Assembly: GCF_000612445.1 (NCBI RefSeq) | Contig: NZ_BALC01000001.1 | Span: forward strand, 62,001-126,000 | DNA length: 64,000 nt | DNA from: Liquorilactobacillus sucicola DSM 21376 = JCM 15457 | Lineage (GTDB): Bacteria; Bacillota; Bacilli; Lactobacillales; Lactobacillaceae | Direction of reading: 5' to 3' | Part shown: one piece after another, positions 19,290-27,802 of the stretch | Layout: each line of letters starts with the position of its first letter | Position numbering within the stretch: position 1 is the stretch's first letter | Notes under the pieces: generated by a model | What the model was told of the DNA's origin: nothing | Database searches by the model: none | The model's input: only the letters and a program-made list of their open reading frames with translations | Translations under genes and position numbers: made by a program

Positions 19290-19490
19290 ATGCCAAAACA
19301 AAAAACACATCGCGCATCAGTAAAACGTTTCAAACGAACAGGAAATGGTGGATTAAAGCGCTCGAACGCCTTTACAAGTCACCGTTTTCATGGGAAAACA
19401 AAGAAGCAACGTCGTCAATTGCGCAAGGCATCAATGGTGTCTGCTTCAGATATGAAGCGTATTAAGCAAATGATTTCACAAGTTAAATAA
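19290..19490 (+). CDS. rpmI: Large ribosomal subunit protein bL35
   Basis: A 66-residue, highly basic ribosomal protein, normal length for L35. The sequence starts [23 protein letters not shown]-like and has the family features [25 protein letters not shown] site precedes the ATG. It is the second gene of the infC operon, 29 bases after infC. Confidence 0.97.
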   Translation: MPKQKTHRASVKRFKRTGNGGLKRSNAFTSHRFHGKTKKQRRQLRKASMVSASDMKRIKQMISQVK

Positions 19491-19526
19491 TTAAGTGTTT
19501 TACGGAGTTTTTTGAGAATAAAATGG

Positions 19527-19621
19527 GATTGCATATGCAATCAGTGATGTATCTTGAGAGAGATATGTGTTCTAAGGGCAGTCCGCTTATCGCGAATAAT
19601 ACTTTGATTTATACCCTTAGA
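19527..19621 (+). promoter_or_regulatory. Structured gap between rpmI and rplT
   Basis: The 152-base gap contains a perfect 16-base palindrome GATTGCATATGCAATC at 19527-19542. It also has an 8-base-pair long-range stem, TCTAAGGG at 19571-19578 with CCCTTAGA at 19614-19621, which ends just before the rplT ribosome site at 19630. No open frame or clear promoter is seen. It may be a local regulatory element for L20 or a processing site; this is inferred. Confidence 0.45.
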
Positions 19622-19642
19622 TCAATTTAAGGAGGAATTTTC

Positions 19643-20002
19643 ATGCCACGTGTTAAAGGTGGAACAGTTACACGCCAACGTCGTAAAAAAGTAATTAAAT
19701 TAGCAAAAGGATACAGAGGATCAAAACATATCCAGTTTAAGGTTGCTAAGCAACAAGTTATGAAGTCTTATCAATATGCTTTCCGCGATCGTCGGAAGAC
19801 TAAGTCAAATTTCCGCAAATTATGGATTGCTCGAATCAATGCTGCTGCTCGAATCAATGATATTAGCTACAGCAAGCTGATGCATGGTTTGAAACTTGCA
19901 GAAATTGAAGTAAATCGTAAAATGTTAGCAGATTTGGCAATTAATGACAGTGCTGCTTTCACTTCTATTGTTGAAGAAGCAAAGAAAGCTTTAGCTAAGT
20001 AA
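19643..20002 (+). CDS. rplT: Large ribosomal subunit protein bL20
   Basis: A 119-residue 23S rRNA-binding assembly protein that also feeds back on its own operon in Firmicutes. The N-terminal basic arm [15 protein letters not shown] is followed by [11 protein letters not shown] and the globular domain with [11 protein letters not shown]. The ATG follows AAGGAGG. A terminator at 20024 closes the operon. Confidence 0.98.
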   Translation: MPRVKGGTVTRQRRKKVIKLAKGYRGSKHIQFKVAKQQVMKSYQYAFRDRRKTKSNFRKLWIARINAAARINDISYSKLMHGLKLAEIEVNRKMLADLAINDSAAFTSIVEEAKKALAK

Positions 20003-20023
20003 GTAACCTAAACGAGAAGAGAG

Positions 20024-20055
20024 AGTCTAGGACAATTTTGTTCTAGACTTTTGTT
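20024..20055 (+). terminator. Intrinsic terminator after rplT
   Basis: AGTCTAGGACA pairs with TGTTCTAGACT over a short loop and is followed by TTTGTT. Confidence 0.85.
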
Positions 20056-20099
20056 ATATCTAGGTTGTTTTAGCGCAAAAATAATTGTAATTGTATTTT

Positions 20100-20129
20100 T
20101 TGCGTAACCTGCTAGAAGTGGCATATAAT
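20100..20129 (+). promoter_or_regulatory. Promoter of the yqeG block with an overlapping inverted repeat
   Basis: TTGCGT at 20100-20105, an 18-base spacer and a perfect TATAAT at 20124-20129. An inverted repeat (CGCAAAAATA...TATTTTTTGCG, 20074-20104) overlaps the -35 box. It could be an operator or only a hairpin. Confidence 0.55.
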
Positions 20130-20161
20130 AAGTGAGTCAAGAAAAAATAGGAGTGTATTGT

Positions 20162-20695
20162 ATGTTTGCACGTTTCAAGCCAACATGGCTACTCGAATCA
20201 ATATATGAGTTGACCCCAGCAGAGTTAAGAAAAAATGGAATCAAAGTTATATTAACAGATCTAGATAACACTTTGATTGCGTGGAATAATCCTGATGGAA
20301 CACCTGAGTTAAAACGCTGGTTGGAAGTTATGCAGGAAGAAGCGATTCCTGTAATTGTTGTCTCAAATAATAGTAAAAAACGTGTTGCGAAGGCAGTGGC
20401 GCCATTGCAGTTAGCGTTTATTGCACGTGCGCTAAAACCTTTTTCTTACGGAATAGAAGAAGCAAAAAAAAGATTTAAACTTAAAAACACTGAAGTAGTG
20501 TTGGTAGGAGATCAGCTAGTGACAGATATTGCTGCTGCAAACGCAGCCGGCATCAAAAGTATTCTTGTTAAGCCGATTATTGAGACAGATGCATGGAATA
20601 CAAAAATAAATCGTTTTTTTGAAAGGATAATTAAAAAAAATTTGGTAAAGAATAAAGTTATTTCATCCACATGGGGGCATTCGCTAGATGACTAA
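20162..20695 (+). CDS. yqeG: YqeG-family HAD IIIA-type phosphatase
   Basis: A 177-residue HAD-superfamily protein. Motif I is DLDNTL near residue 36, motif II is the SNNS segment near 68, and motif III/IV is the GDQLVTDIAAAN stretch near 121. The ATG at 20162 has AGGAG eight bases upstream; a GTG at 20132 is upstream of that site and is rejected. It begins the yqeG-yqeH-yhbY-nadD-yqeK-rsfS-yqeM cluster and overlaps yqeH by eight bases. The physiological substrate is not known. Confidence 0.94.
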   Translation: MFARFKPTWLLESIYELTPAELRKNGIKVILTDLDNTLIAWNNPDGTPELKRWLEVMQEEAIPVIVVSNNSKKRVAKAVAPLQLAFIARALKPFSYGIEEAKKRFKLKNTEVVLVGDQLVTDIAAANAAGIKSILVKPIIETDAWNTKINRFFERIIKKNLVKNKVISSTWGHSLDD

Positions 20696-21806
20696 AGAAA
20701 ATGAAGAATTGTATTGTATCGGCTGTGGGGCAATGATTCAAAGTGCTGACCCCCAAGAAGTTGGTTATGTCCCAGCTGCGGCAATTCAAAAAAATGATGA
20801 AGGAGAGGATCTTTATTGCAAGCGTTGCTTTAGACTTCGTCATTATAACGAAATAGCTGATGTAGCACTAACAGATGATGATTTTCTGAAAATATTGACT
20901 CAAATTGGAGAAACAGACTCATTGATTGTTAATGTGGTCGATCTCTTTGATTTTAGTGGGTCTATTATTCCAGGACTGCAGCGGTTCGTTGGAAAAAATC
21001 CTATCCTGATCGTTGGCAATAAGGAAGATTTACTGCCGAAATCTTTAAAGAGATCCAAATTGCGCGATTGGATCAGACAGAATGCTAATATGCAAGGGTT
21101 GCGCCCAGTTGATGTAGCATTAGTCAGTGCAAAAAAAAATCATATGATAGCTTCGTTATTAAGTATGATTGATAAGTATCGTGCCAACCGTGATGTGTAT
21201 GTTGTTGGCGTTACTAACGTTGGAAAGTCAACTTTAATTAATCAGATTATCAAGCAAAAGACAGGGATTGCCGAGTTGATCACAACTTCGCGTTTTCCAG
21301 GGACAACGCTTGATAAAATTGAGATTCCCTTTGATGATGAGCATTTCTTGATTGATACACCAGGTGTAATCCATCAGCACCAGATGACTCATTTTCTTTC
21401 TGGAAAAGAATTGAATATTGCTGTGCCACAAAAGGAAATCAAACCTAAAGTTTATCAATTAGGAAATGAGCAAACACTCTTTTTGGGGGCTTTAGCGCGT
21501 TTTGATTATTTGAAAGGCGAACGAAAAGGTGTAGTTGTATATGTTGACAATAGTTTGATGATTCATCGGACAAAAACAGCAAACGCCGACAGTTTTTATG
21601 CTAAGCACGCTGGAGAATTGTTACAGCCTCCGTTTTCTGAAAATATTGAGAAACTACCGCGACTTGTCCGTTTTGAATTTAAAGCAACTCAGAAGAGTGA
21701 CTTAGTTTTTTCAGGGTTAGGCTGGATAACGGTTAATGCAGGTGCGGTCGTTGCAGGCTGGGCACCTGAAGGTGTTGCTGTCACACTAAGAAGAGCAATG
21801 ATATAA
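20688..21806 (+). CDS. yqeH: Ribosome biogenesis GTPase YqeH
   Basis: A 372-residue circularly permuted GTPase needed for 30S subunit assembly in Bacillus. It starts with a zinc finger (CIGC and CKRC pairs, residues 10-47). G-motifs appear in permuted order: G4 NKED near 107, then G1 GVTNVGKST near 173 and G3 DTPG near 224. The C-terminal domain is of unknown RNA-binding type. It overlaps yqeG, suggesting coupled translation. Confidence 0.96.
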   Translation: MTKENEELYCIGCGAMIQSADPQEVGYVPAAAIQKNDEGEDLYCKRCFRLRHYNEIADVALTDDDFLKILTQIGETDSLIVNVVDLFDFSGSIIPGLQRFVGKNPILIVGNKEDLLPKSLKRSKLRDWIRQNANMQGLRPVDVALVSAKKNHMIASLLSMIDKYRANRDVYVVGVTNVGKSTLINQIIKQKTGIAELITTSRFPGTTLDKIEIPFDDEHFLIDTPGVIHQHQMTHFLSGKELNIAVPQKEIKPKVYQLGNEQTLFLGALARFDYLKGERKGVVVYVDNSLMIHRTKTANADSFYAKHAGELLQPPFSENIEKLPRLVRFEFKATQKSDLVFSGLGWITVNAGAVVAGWAPEGVAVTLRRAMI

Positions 21807-21823
21807 GTGTTAAGGAGGAAGTC

Positions 21824-22134
21824 ATGACGTTAACAGGAAAAGAAAAGCGCTTTTTGAGGGCGCAAGCCACTCGATGCGGCCACTTTTTCAAATTGGAAAG
21901 GATGGCATCAATCCCGTTTGGATCGAGCAGGTGAAAAATGCACTAAATAAAAGAGAATTGATAAAGGTCAACCTTTTACAAAGCTCACCACTAGAGGCTG
22001 ATGAAGCACATGAGTATCTAGAAAACAAGACAGATATTCATGTGGTACAGGAAATAGGACATATCTTAGTTCTGTACCGACAGTCTGAAAATAAAGAAAA
22101 CCGAGCTATTTCGAATAGTTTAAAGGAACTGTAA
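21824..22134 (+). CDS. yhbY: YhbY-family ribosome assembly RNA-binding protein, frameshifted
   Basis: A small CRM-domain protein that associates with pre-50S particles. The ATG at 21824 follows AAGGAGG and encodes a start of the type LTGKEKRFLRAQA. The frame then breaks, and the rest (PLFQIGKDGINPVWIEQVKNAL...) is in the next frame. Adding one A in CGATG near 21872 restores the expected ...ATRMRPLFQIGK. The repaired protein is about 103 residues, the normal YhbY length. It sits between yqeH and nadD, like Bacillus yqeI. Confidence 0.85.
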
Positions 22135-22158
22135 GTAATTGTTTTGGAGGTGTGGAAT

Positions 22159-22794
22159 TTGACTGTGCAAACGGTTAGGGAACCGCAAGTCTTGCCGATG
22201 ACTGAAAATGACTTTGGCGGTCATAGAAGAAGAATTGGTATCCTAGGGGGAACATTTAATCCGCCTCACTTAGGTCATTTGATCATTGCCGAGCAGGTTG
22301 CTGATCAGTTAGGTTTGGAGCGTGTATTTTTTATGCCAGATGATACTCCACCGCATGTTGATCATAAAGATTCGATTGCGGCATCTGATCGTAAACAGAT
22401 GGTCGCATTAAGTATAGAAAACAATCCGCTGTTTGAAATGGAAAAATGTGAGATAGAGCGCGGTGGTATAAGCTATACCTACGATAGTATCAAATTTTTA
22501 AAAGAACGTCATCCTGATTATGAGATCTACTTTATTATTGGCGGAGATATGGTTGCCTATCTTCCAAAATGGCATAAAATCGATCAACTAGTAAAGATGG
22601 TACATTTTGTTGGAGTAGCGCGGCATGGTTATCCCAAAACAAGTCAGTATCCGCTTATGTGGGTTGACATTCCGCTGATTGAAATCAGTTCGACTTTAAT
22701 TCGCCAAAAATTGAGTCAACATTGTTCTATCAGGTACCTGGTGCCTCCTGCGGTTGAGAAGTACATTAAAGAAAGGGGTTTGTACAATGACTGA
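22159..22794 (+). CDS. nadD: Nicotinate-nucleotide adenylyltransferase
   Basis: Converts nicotinate mononucleotide and ATP to deamido-NAD. The 211-residue protein has the nucleotidyltransferase motif GGTFNPPHLGHL near residue 31 and the C-terminal ISSTLIRQ motif near 180. An extra stretch of about 25 residues precedes the catalytic core, common in lactobacilli. The start is a TTG eight bases after GGAGG (22146-22150). It overlaps yqeK by eight bases. Confidence 0.95.
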   Translation: MTVQTVREPQVLPMTENDFGGHRRRIGILGGTFNPPHLGHLIIAEQVADQLGLERVFFMPDDTPPHVDHKDSIAASDRKQMVALSIENNPLFEMEKCEIERGGISYTYDSIKFLKERHPDYEIYFIIGGDMVAYLPKWHKIDQLVKMVHFVGVARHGYPKTSQYPLMWVDIPLIEISSTLIRQKLSQHCSIRYLVPPAVEKYIKERGLYND

Positions 22795-23383
22795 GTTGGA
22801 ATACCAAAAAGGCTATTTTGATGGAACGCGAAGGGAGCTTCTTGCAAAGGTTCAGCAAAGTGTTGGTGAAAAACGATATCGCCATATTTTAGGAGTCGAG
22901 AGTGCCGCGGTTGAACTCGCGCGCCTAAATGATGTTGATGTTGAAAAGGCAAGCATTGCAGCTCTAGTTCATGACTACGCTAAAGAACGAAGCGCTGAAG
23001 AATTTAAAAAAGTTATTCATCAAAAAAATTTAGATAAAGATTTGTTGAATTGGGGCAATTTTATATGGCACGGTGTCGTTGGAGCAGAAATCATTGCAAA
23101 CGAGCTTATGATAAATGATATAGAAATATTGAACGCTGTCAGGCGGCACACTGTTGGGGCCATCACAATGACTCAGTTGGATAAGGTGGTGTATGTGGCT
23201 GATTTTGTTGAAAAAGGACGTAATTTTCCAGATGTCGACATCGCGCGTACTATTGCTTTTAACGACTTGGATCAGGCTGTTTCTTTTGAAACTAAACATA
23301 CATTGCAGTACTTATTGGCAGCAAATAAAGTGATTTATCCTGCGGCAATAAAGACTTATAATCGTTGGGTAACAGCACAGTAA
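22787..23383 (+). CDS. yqeK: HD-domain phosphohydrolase YqeK (symmetrical Ap4A hydrolase type)
   Basis: A 198-residue HD-superfamily protein. YqeK homologues split diadenosine tetraphosphate into two ADP. Metal ligands visible are H in RHILGVE near residue 32, the HD pair in LVHDYAKE near 61, the H in FIWHGVVGAE near 87 and D in VYVADFVEKGR near 134. It overlaps nadD and is followed closely by rsfS, as in Bacillus. Confidence 0.94.
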   Translation: MTELEYQKGYFDGTRRELLAKVQQSVGEKRYRHILGVESAAVELARLNDVDVEKASIAALVHDYAKERSAEEFKKVIHQKNLDKDLLNWGNFIWHGVVGAEIIANELMINDIEILNAVRRHTVGAITMTQLDKVVYVADFVEKGRNFPDVDIARTIAFNDLDQAVSFETKHTLQYLLAANKVIYPAAIKTYNRWVTAQ

Positions 23384-23398
23384 ATTAAGGAGAATTAA

Positions 23399-23755
23399 AT
23401 GGATAGTAAAGATATTTTGAAAGTGGTTGTAGAAGCAGCTGATAGCAAGAAAGCAGATGATATTGTTGCACTTGATGTCCAAAAAATAAGTTATGTAGCA
23501 GACTACTTTGTAATCATGCAGGCGGACTCTGAGCGCCAGGTGAAAGCAATTGCTGATATAATTGAAGAAAGGGCTACCGAAAATGGTATCGTGATCAAGC
23601 AAGTTGAAGGTAAAAATAGTGGAAACTGGATATTGATTGACTTGGCAGATGTGATTGTACATGTTTTCAAAACGGAAACACGGCGCTTTTATAACTTGGA
23701 GAAACTCTGGTCAGAAGCATCAATTGTCGATACTTCGAAGTGGCTGGTAGACTAA
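23399..23755 (+). CDS. rsfS: Ribosomal silencing factor RsfS
   Basis: A 118-residue protein that binds L14 and blocks joining of ribosomal subunits when nutrients are low. Family segments seen are DIVALDV, DYFVIMQADSERQVKAIAD and NSGNWILIDLADVIVHVF. The ATG has TAAGGAG upstream. It lies between yqeK and the yqeM methyltransferase. Confidence 0.96.
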   Translation: MDSKDILKVVVEAADSKKADDIVALDVQKISYVADYFVIMQADSERQVKAIADIIEERATENGIVIKQVEGKNSGNWILIDLADVIVHVFKTETRRFYNLEKLWSEASIVDTSKWLVD

Positions 23756-23758
23756 CCA

Positions 23759-24499
23759 ATGAATTATACGACGTTTGCTCAATTATATGATGAATTGATG
23801 GAACCTAAAATGTACACGCGCTGGTGCGAATTTATTGAGCAACAGGTTCCAGAACTGACATCTGCCCAAATACTTGATCTTGCGTGTGGAACTGGGAGAA
23901 TGGCTATTTTACTTGCACAAAAAGGGTATAAAGTCGCAGGAGCTGATCTGTCTGCCGATATGCTGTCTCTAGCTGAAGAAAGAGCACGAAAAGCACGGGT
24001 TGAAGTGCCGTTGATAGAAGCTGATATGTTAGATCTAGCGGGACTGCCTAAGTTTGATGTTATTACTTGTTGCTTGGATTCTTTGTGTTATTTGAAAGAC
24101 AAGGCTTCAATGGTGCGAGTTTTCAAGCAAGTTTATAAGCATCTGCAAAAGGGAGGAAACTTTATCTTCGACGTGATTTCTCCGTATCAAACTGATGTCG
24201 TGTATCCTGGATATATGTATAACTATACAGATGATAAGCAGGCTTTTATTTGGAAAAGTTATGATGGTGCGGAGCTGCACAGTGTGATCCATGATCTGAC
24301 GTTCTTTGTTTCAGATAACACAGGTGACAAGTATGAGCGTTTGGAAGAAACTCATTATGAGCGGACTTATCCATTGAATGTGTACCTGGAGATGCTAGAT
24401 GAAGCTGGGTTTGAGAGTGTTAGAGAGTTTGGTGATTTCGGATGTTCTGAAATTACCCAGACGACAAGAAGATGGTTCTTTAGTTGTCATAAAATGTAG
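23759..24499 (+). CDS. yqeM: SAM-dependent methyltransferase (YqeM-like)
   Basis: A 246-residue class I methyltransferase. It starts YTTFAQLYDELM and has the SAM loop LDLACGTGRMA near residue 40 and a following acidic residue in GADLSADML. It is the usual last member of the yqe ribosome-assembly cluster; the substrate is unknown. It starts three bases after the rsfS stop. Confidence 0.9.
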   Translation: MNYTTFAQLYDELMEPKMYTRWCEFIEQQVPELTSAQILDLACGTGRMAILLAQKGYKVAGADLSADMLSLAEERARKARVEVPLIEADMLDLAGLPKFDVITCCLDSLCYLKDKASMVRVFKQVYKHLQKGGNFIFDVISPYQTDVVYPGYMYNYTDDKQAFIWKSYDGAELHSVIHDLTFFVSDNTGDKYERLEETHYERTYPLNVYLEMLDEAGFESVREFGDFGCSEITQTTRRWFFSCHKM

Positions 24500-24512
24500 G
24501 GAGAGAAATGTA

Positions 24513-25661
24513 GTGACGGTAGTTGGGATAATTGCTGAATACAATCCTTTTCACAATGGGCATCTGTACCAGCTTGAACAGGCACGTGCGAAGTTTCCTG
24601 ATGCAACGATTGTTGTTGCAATGAGCGGTAATTTTCTGGAGAGAGGGGAACCTGCTTGCGTTGATAAATGGACACGGGCGAGACAGGCAATAATTGCTGG
24701 CGTAGATGTGATAGTCGAACTTCCCCTAGTGTTTTGCGTTCAACCAGCTGACCGTTTTGCATTAGGTGCTGTGAAGATATTGAAACAATTAGGTGTTGAG
24801 AAGCTTTTTTTTGGTGCAGAGCATGCCACATATGATTTTAACGCAATGGCTCAAAAGACTTTGGATGTTCATGGGGATTTCTCCAAGTACAATGAATCTT
24901 ACGCTGCTGCATATCAACGAGTTGTTCAGGAAAAACTGGGCTACAGCGTAGATCAACCAAATGATCTTTTAGGGTTGGCCTATGCAAAGGCAAATCTGCG
25001 TGTGGGTTCTCCCTTTGAGATGGTACCGTTGCAACGTGTGGTTGCAGGGCACCATGATCTGACCTTAAAAAAAACGCAGCGTATTGCAAGCGCATCAGCA
25101 ATCAGGAAGCAACTTGTAATGCACAATGAAACAGAAACCAGAAATTATGTTCCGCTTGCAACTTATGAAACCTTATCTGCGCAAAAAATAGTCTCTTGGG
25201 CGAATTTTTGGTTATTACTACGGTATCAATTAGAAACGAGTTCTTTAGGTGATATAAGAAGACTGTACGATGTTTCGGCTGGGCTTGAGTATCGAATGAA
25301 ACAGCAATTGGAGCCACTCGCAAAGGATGCGACATTCGATGATTGGATCAAGGCGGTCAAATCAAAGCGCTATACTTATACTCGTTTGGCACGTTTGGCC
25401 GTGACCATACTTGTACAGGTTACAAATGAGGATGTCAGAAAGATTGAAACAAATCCTTATATTAGATTGTTGGGTTTCAGCAGTCGCGGACAGCTACATT
25501 TGAATAAGGTAAAAAAGAATTGTAGTTATCCTATTATTGTGAAAGTTGACAAAAAGAACAAAGAAAACTTGTTGTGTGTTGATTATCGTGCAGGAAATGT
25601 CTATGCATTGGCAAGTGGTGTTTCGCAGGATTTGAAACGTGCTCCGATACGTTTTCAATGA
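24513..25661 (+). CDS. tmcAL: tRNA(Met) cytidine acetate ligase TmcAL (YlbM)
   Basis: Acetylates the wobble cytidine of elongator tRNA-Met using acetate and ATP. The 382-residue protein has the nucleotidyltransferase motif EYNPFHNGHLYQ near residue 9 and the MSGNFLERGEPA segment near 39. The C-terminal part is a helical tRNA-binding domain. The GTG at 24513 is correctly spaced from GGGAGAG; upstream in-frame codons would overlap the methyltransferase gene. Confidence 0.92.
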   Translation: MTVVGIIAEYNPFHNGHLYQLEQARAKFPDATIVVAMSGNFLERGEPACVDKWTRARQAIIAGVDVIVELPLVFCVQPADRFALGAVKILKQLGVEKLFFGAEHATYDFNAMAQKTLDVHGDFSKYNESYAAAYQRVVQEKLGYSVDQPNDLLGLAYAKANLRVGSPFEMVPLQRVVAGHHDLTLKKTQRIASASAIRKQLVMHNETETRNYVPLATYETLSAQKIVSWANFWLLLRYQLETSSLGDIRRLYDVSAGLEYRMKQQLEPLAKDATFDDWIKAVKSKRYTYTRLARLAVTILVQVTNEDVRKIETNPYIRLLGFSSRGQLHLNKVKKNCSYPIIVKVDKKNKENLLCVDYRAGNVYALASGVSQDLKRAPIRFQ

Positions 25662-25682
25662 AGTGCTGTCAAGGAAAAAACG

Positions 25683-25711
25683 TTGACATTGTTTTGAGAG
25701 ACAGGTATAAT
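25683..25711 (+). promoter_or_regulatory. Perfect consensus sigma-A promoter for yceD-rpmF
   Basis: TTGACA at 25683-25688, exactly 17 bases, and TATAAT at 25706-25711. Both hexamers match consensus completely. Confidence 0.9.
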
Positions 25712-25740
25712 TACGGTTGTTGCATTGGGAGGAGATTTGT

Positions 25741-26274
25741 ATGAAATGGTCTCTGAGTGAACTGAGTCAGAATGGTTCAAAGCCTCTTCATGTTGATGCG
25801 ATTGTTGATATTGCTGTGTCAATCAAGGAGCGAGATAGTGATGTTCTGGCTATTTCACCAGTAAGCGTACAGGGCTTGTTTTCGATGGATAGTCTAGGCT
25901 TGCTGGGTTACTTGAAGATAACTGCAACGGTCACAGTGCCGTCGACAAGATCATTAGAACCAGTTGAACTTCCGCTCAGTTTCGATGTTAGTGAGTACTA
26001 TGTCAGCCATCATGAATCTAATTTAGAGCGTTTTGATGATGACGATGTTGTTATTGTTTTGGAGAATGATGTCGTTGATTTGAATCAAATAGTTGAAGAC
26101 AACATTCTATTGCAAATTCCGATGAAGGTCTTAACTGCCGAGGAAAAGCAACATGCTGCAAATTTGCAGGGTGACGATTGGAGTCTGTTGGATGAAGATC
26201 ATAAAGCTAATGGTAGTGATGCCATTGATCCCCGCATGGCCAAGTTGAAGGATTATTTCAGAACCGACGATTGA
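25741..26274 (+). CDS. YceD/DUF177-family protein (YlbN)
   Basis: A 177-residue acidic protein of the DUF177 family, linked to 23S rRNA accumulation in other bacteria. Conserved-looking features are the N-terminal KWSLSELSQNG and the acidic C-terminal end DPRMAKLKDYF. The ATG has a GGGAGGAG site. It is followed 87 bases later by rpmF, the conserved arrangement in bacteria. It is read from a consensus promoter, which fits a growth-linked role. Confidence 0.9.
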   Translation: MKWSLSELSQNGSKPLHVDAIVDIAVSIKERDSDVLAISPVSVQGLFSMDSLGLLGYLKITATVTVPSTRSLEPVELPLSFDVSEYYVSHHESNLERFDDDDVVIVLENDVVDLNQIVEDNILLQIPMKVLTAEEKQHAANLQGDDWSLLDEDHKANGSDAIDPRMAKLKDYFRTDD

Positions 26275-26361
26275 GGCGACGGTGGGTTGCAAAATTAGGG
26301 AATACAAAGTACAATTCTTCTTGTTGAATATTTTTTATTAATTTAAAGGAGGTGGCTGTCA

Positions 26362-26541
26362 GTGGCAGTACCAGCACGTAAAACTTCAAAAACACGTAAG
26401 AGATTACGCCGTACACATTACAAGCTACAAGTGCCAGGAATGAGTGCTTGTCCAAATTGTGGCGAATTGAGAAAATCGCACCATGTATGTTCAAGCTGTG
26501 GTTACTATGGCGACAAAGAAGTCGTTAAGGTTTCAAAATAA
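26362..26541 (+). CDS. rpmF: Large ribosomal subunit protein bL32
   Basis: A 59-residue ribosomal protein. It starts at a GTG after AAAGGAGGTGG and reads [18 protein letters not shown], with the central [17 protein letters not shown]. It has both zinc pairs (CPNC and CSSC), so it is the zinc-binding form. It follows yceD in the same operon and is ended by a hairpin. Confidence 0.97.
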   Translation: MAVPARKTSKTRKRLRRTHYKLQVPGMSACPNCGELRKSHHVCSSCGYYGDKEVVKVSK

Positions 26542-26566
26542 GGCGAATTTCAATTACATGAAATAG

Positions 26567-26605
26567 CAGCATTCCAGGCTTAGATGTCGTGGAGTGCTTT
26601 TTTAT
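26567..26605 (+). terminator. Intrinsic terminator after rpmF
   Basis: AGCATTCCA pairs with TGGAGTGCT over a 13-base loop, followed by TTTTTTATT. Confidence 0.75.
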
Positions 26606-26667
26606 TGCTGTGTTTCCGACTGAACTTAATAGAAATTAACTTCTAACAGCGCTAAAAGTAAAAACTA

Positions 26668-26676
26668 TGGTAGAAT
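26668..26676 (+). promoter_or_regulatory. Extended -10 promoter for engB
   Basis: TGGTAGAAT, an extended -10 element, lies about 30 bases upstream of the engB start. The -35 region is poor. Confidence 0.45.
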
Positions 26677-26705
26677 TTAACAAGGCAAAGGAGGGCACAA
26701 ATTAG

Positions 26706-27296
26706 ATGAAAGTACACAATGTTGAATTAACAATCAGCGCGGTTAAACCGGAACAATATCCGAATAATGGGTTTCCAGAAATTGCTTTGGTCGGTCGCTC
26801 TAACGTAGGGAAATCATCATTAATCAATACTCTCATTGACCGAAGAAGCTATGCCCGTACTTCTGGTCAGCCCGGGAAAACACAGACACTAAATTTCTAT
26901 AAAGTTGAGGAAAAAATGTACTTAGTTGATGTTCCGGGATATGGGTATGCAAAAGTTTCAAAAAAAGAGCGGGAAAAATGGGGACGTATGATTGAAACTT
27001 ATTTGACACAGCGTCCAAATCTTAAGGGCGTAATATCGCTAATTGATGCACGCCATGAGCCAACTGAACTTGATCTTCAAATGCTGGAGTTCCTGCATTA
27101 CTACCAATTACCGGTCTTGGCTGTTGGTACAAAAATAGATAAGGTCCCACGCTCGAAGTGGAATAAAGTTGCCAGTAATGCCTTACGAAAGACGGATTTT
27201 TTGAATAGTGATAACTATGTCTTGTTTTCTGCTGTTAGCAAAATAGGCAAAGATTCAGTTTGGGACTGGATTGATCAAATGATAGAAAAAGATTGA
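26706..27296 (+). CDS. engB: Ribosome biogenesis GTP-binding protein YsxC/EngB
   Basis: A 196-residue GTPase acting in late 50S assembly. G1 is GRSNVGKSS near residue 30, G3 is DVPGYG near 75 and G4 is TKIDK near 144. The ATG is preceded by AAAGGAGGG. A MazG-like gene follows 14 bases later. Confidence 0.96.
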   Translation: MKVHNVELTISAVKPEQYPNNGFPEIALVGRSNVGKSSLINTLIDRRSYARTSGQPGKTQTLNFYKVEEKMYLVDVPGYGYAKVSKKEREKWGRMIETYLTQRPNLKGVISLIDARHEPTELDLQMLEFLHYYQLPVLAVGTKIDKVPRSKWNKVASNALRKTDFLNSDNYVLFSAVSKIGKDSVWDWIDQMIEKD

Positions 27297-27310
27297 AGGG
27301 AATGTAGTCT

Positions 27311-27610
27311 ATGGAATTTAATGAGTATCAAGAAGCTGCTAAAAGAACACTGTACGGTAACGAACAGGTCTTAACAAACTGTGCTTTAGGATTAGCCGGC
27401 GAAAGTGGTCAAGTGATTGATCTGATTAAAAATTACACTTTTAAGGGGAAAGACTTGGACCGTGCAGAAATGGTCCATGAGCTCGGAGATGTGCTTTGGT
27501 ATTTATCGCAAATTGCTGCTTGGGCAGATATCTCATTTGATGAAATAGCTGAAAATAACATTCAAACACTTAATAAGCGTTATCCGCATGGATTTGCACA
27601 AGATAAGTAA
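27311..27610 (+). CDS. MazG-like nucleotide pyrophosphohydrolase
   Basis: A 99-residue all-alpha NTP-pyrophosphatase of the MazG-like family. The metal-binding pattern is visible as GLAGESGQVIDLIK near residue 28 and HELGDVLWYLSQIA near 57. Its likely job is cleaning up abnormal or excess nucleoside triphosphates. It follows engB closely and precedes a complex terminator-like hairpin. Because it lacks the E. coli MazG tandem domain, it is not called mazG proper. Confidence 0.85.
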   Translation: MEFNEYQEAAKRTLYGNEQVLTNCALGLAGESGQVIDLIKNYTFKGKDLDRAEMVHELGDVLWYLSQIAAWADISFDEIAENNIQTLNKRYPHGFAQDK

Positions 27611-27682
27611 TTGAGGGCAACAGCCTTACATAAGGGTACACTTAATTATGCTATTTATTAGGATGATAGATTAATAAAAAAT

Positions 27683-27771
27683 CTCAAACGAATCAGACGT
27701 TGATTGTCAAACTAGAAGGTGGACCTCCGGATTTGACTAAAACGTGCGCTTTCGTTTGAGTTTTTTATTTT
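27683..27771 (+). terminator. Multi-helix terminator-like hairpin after the MazG-like gene
   Basis: CTCAAACGAA at 27683-27692 pairs with TTCGTTTGAG at 27751-27760 and is followed by TTTTTTATTTT. Inside it, ACGTT pairs with AACGT and GTCAAA pairs with TTTGAC around a GGTGGACCTCC-containing loop. So three stacked helices precede the T-run. It may be only a terminator or a small structured RNA that uses it. Confidence 0.7.
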
Positions 27772-27802
27772 GAGATAGTATGCTTGCTAAACTTGCAACT
27801 GC

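Noticed and set aside
24487-25335. Three open frames on the minus strand across tmcAL
   Set aside because: They lack ribosome sites and overlap a clear conserved gene; they are shadows of its codon pattern.
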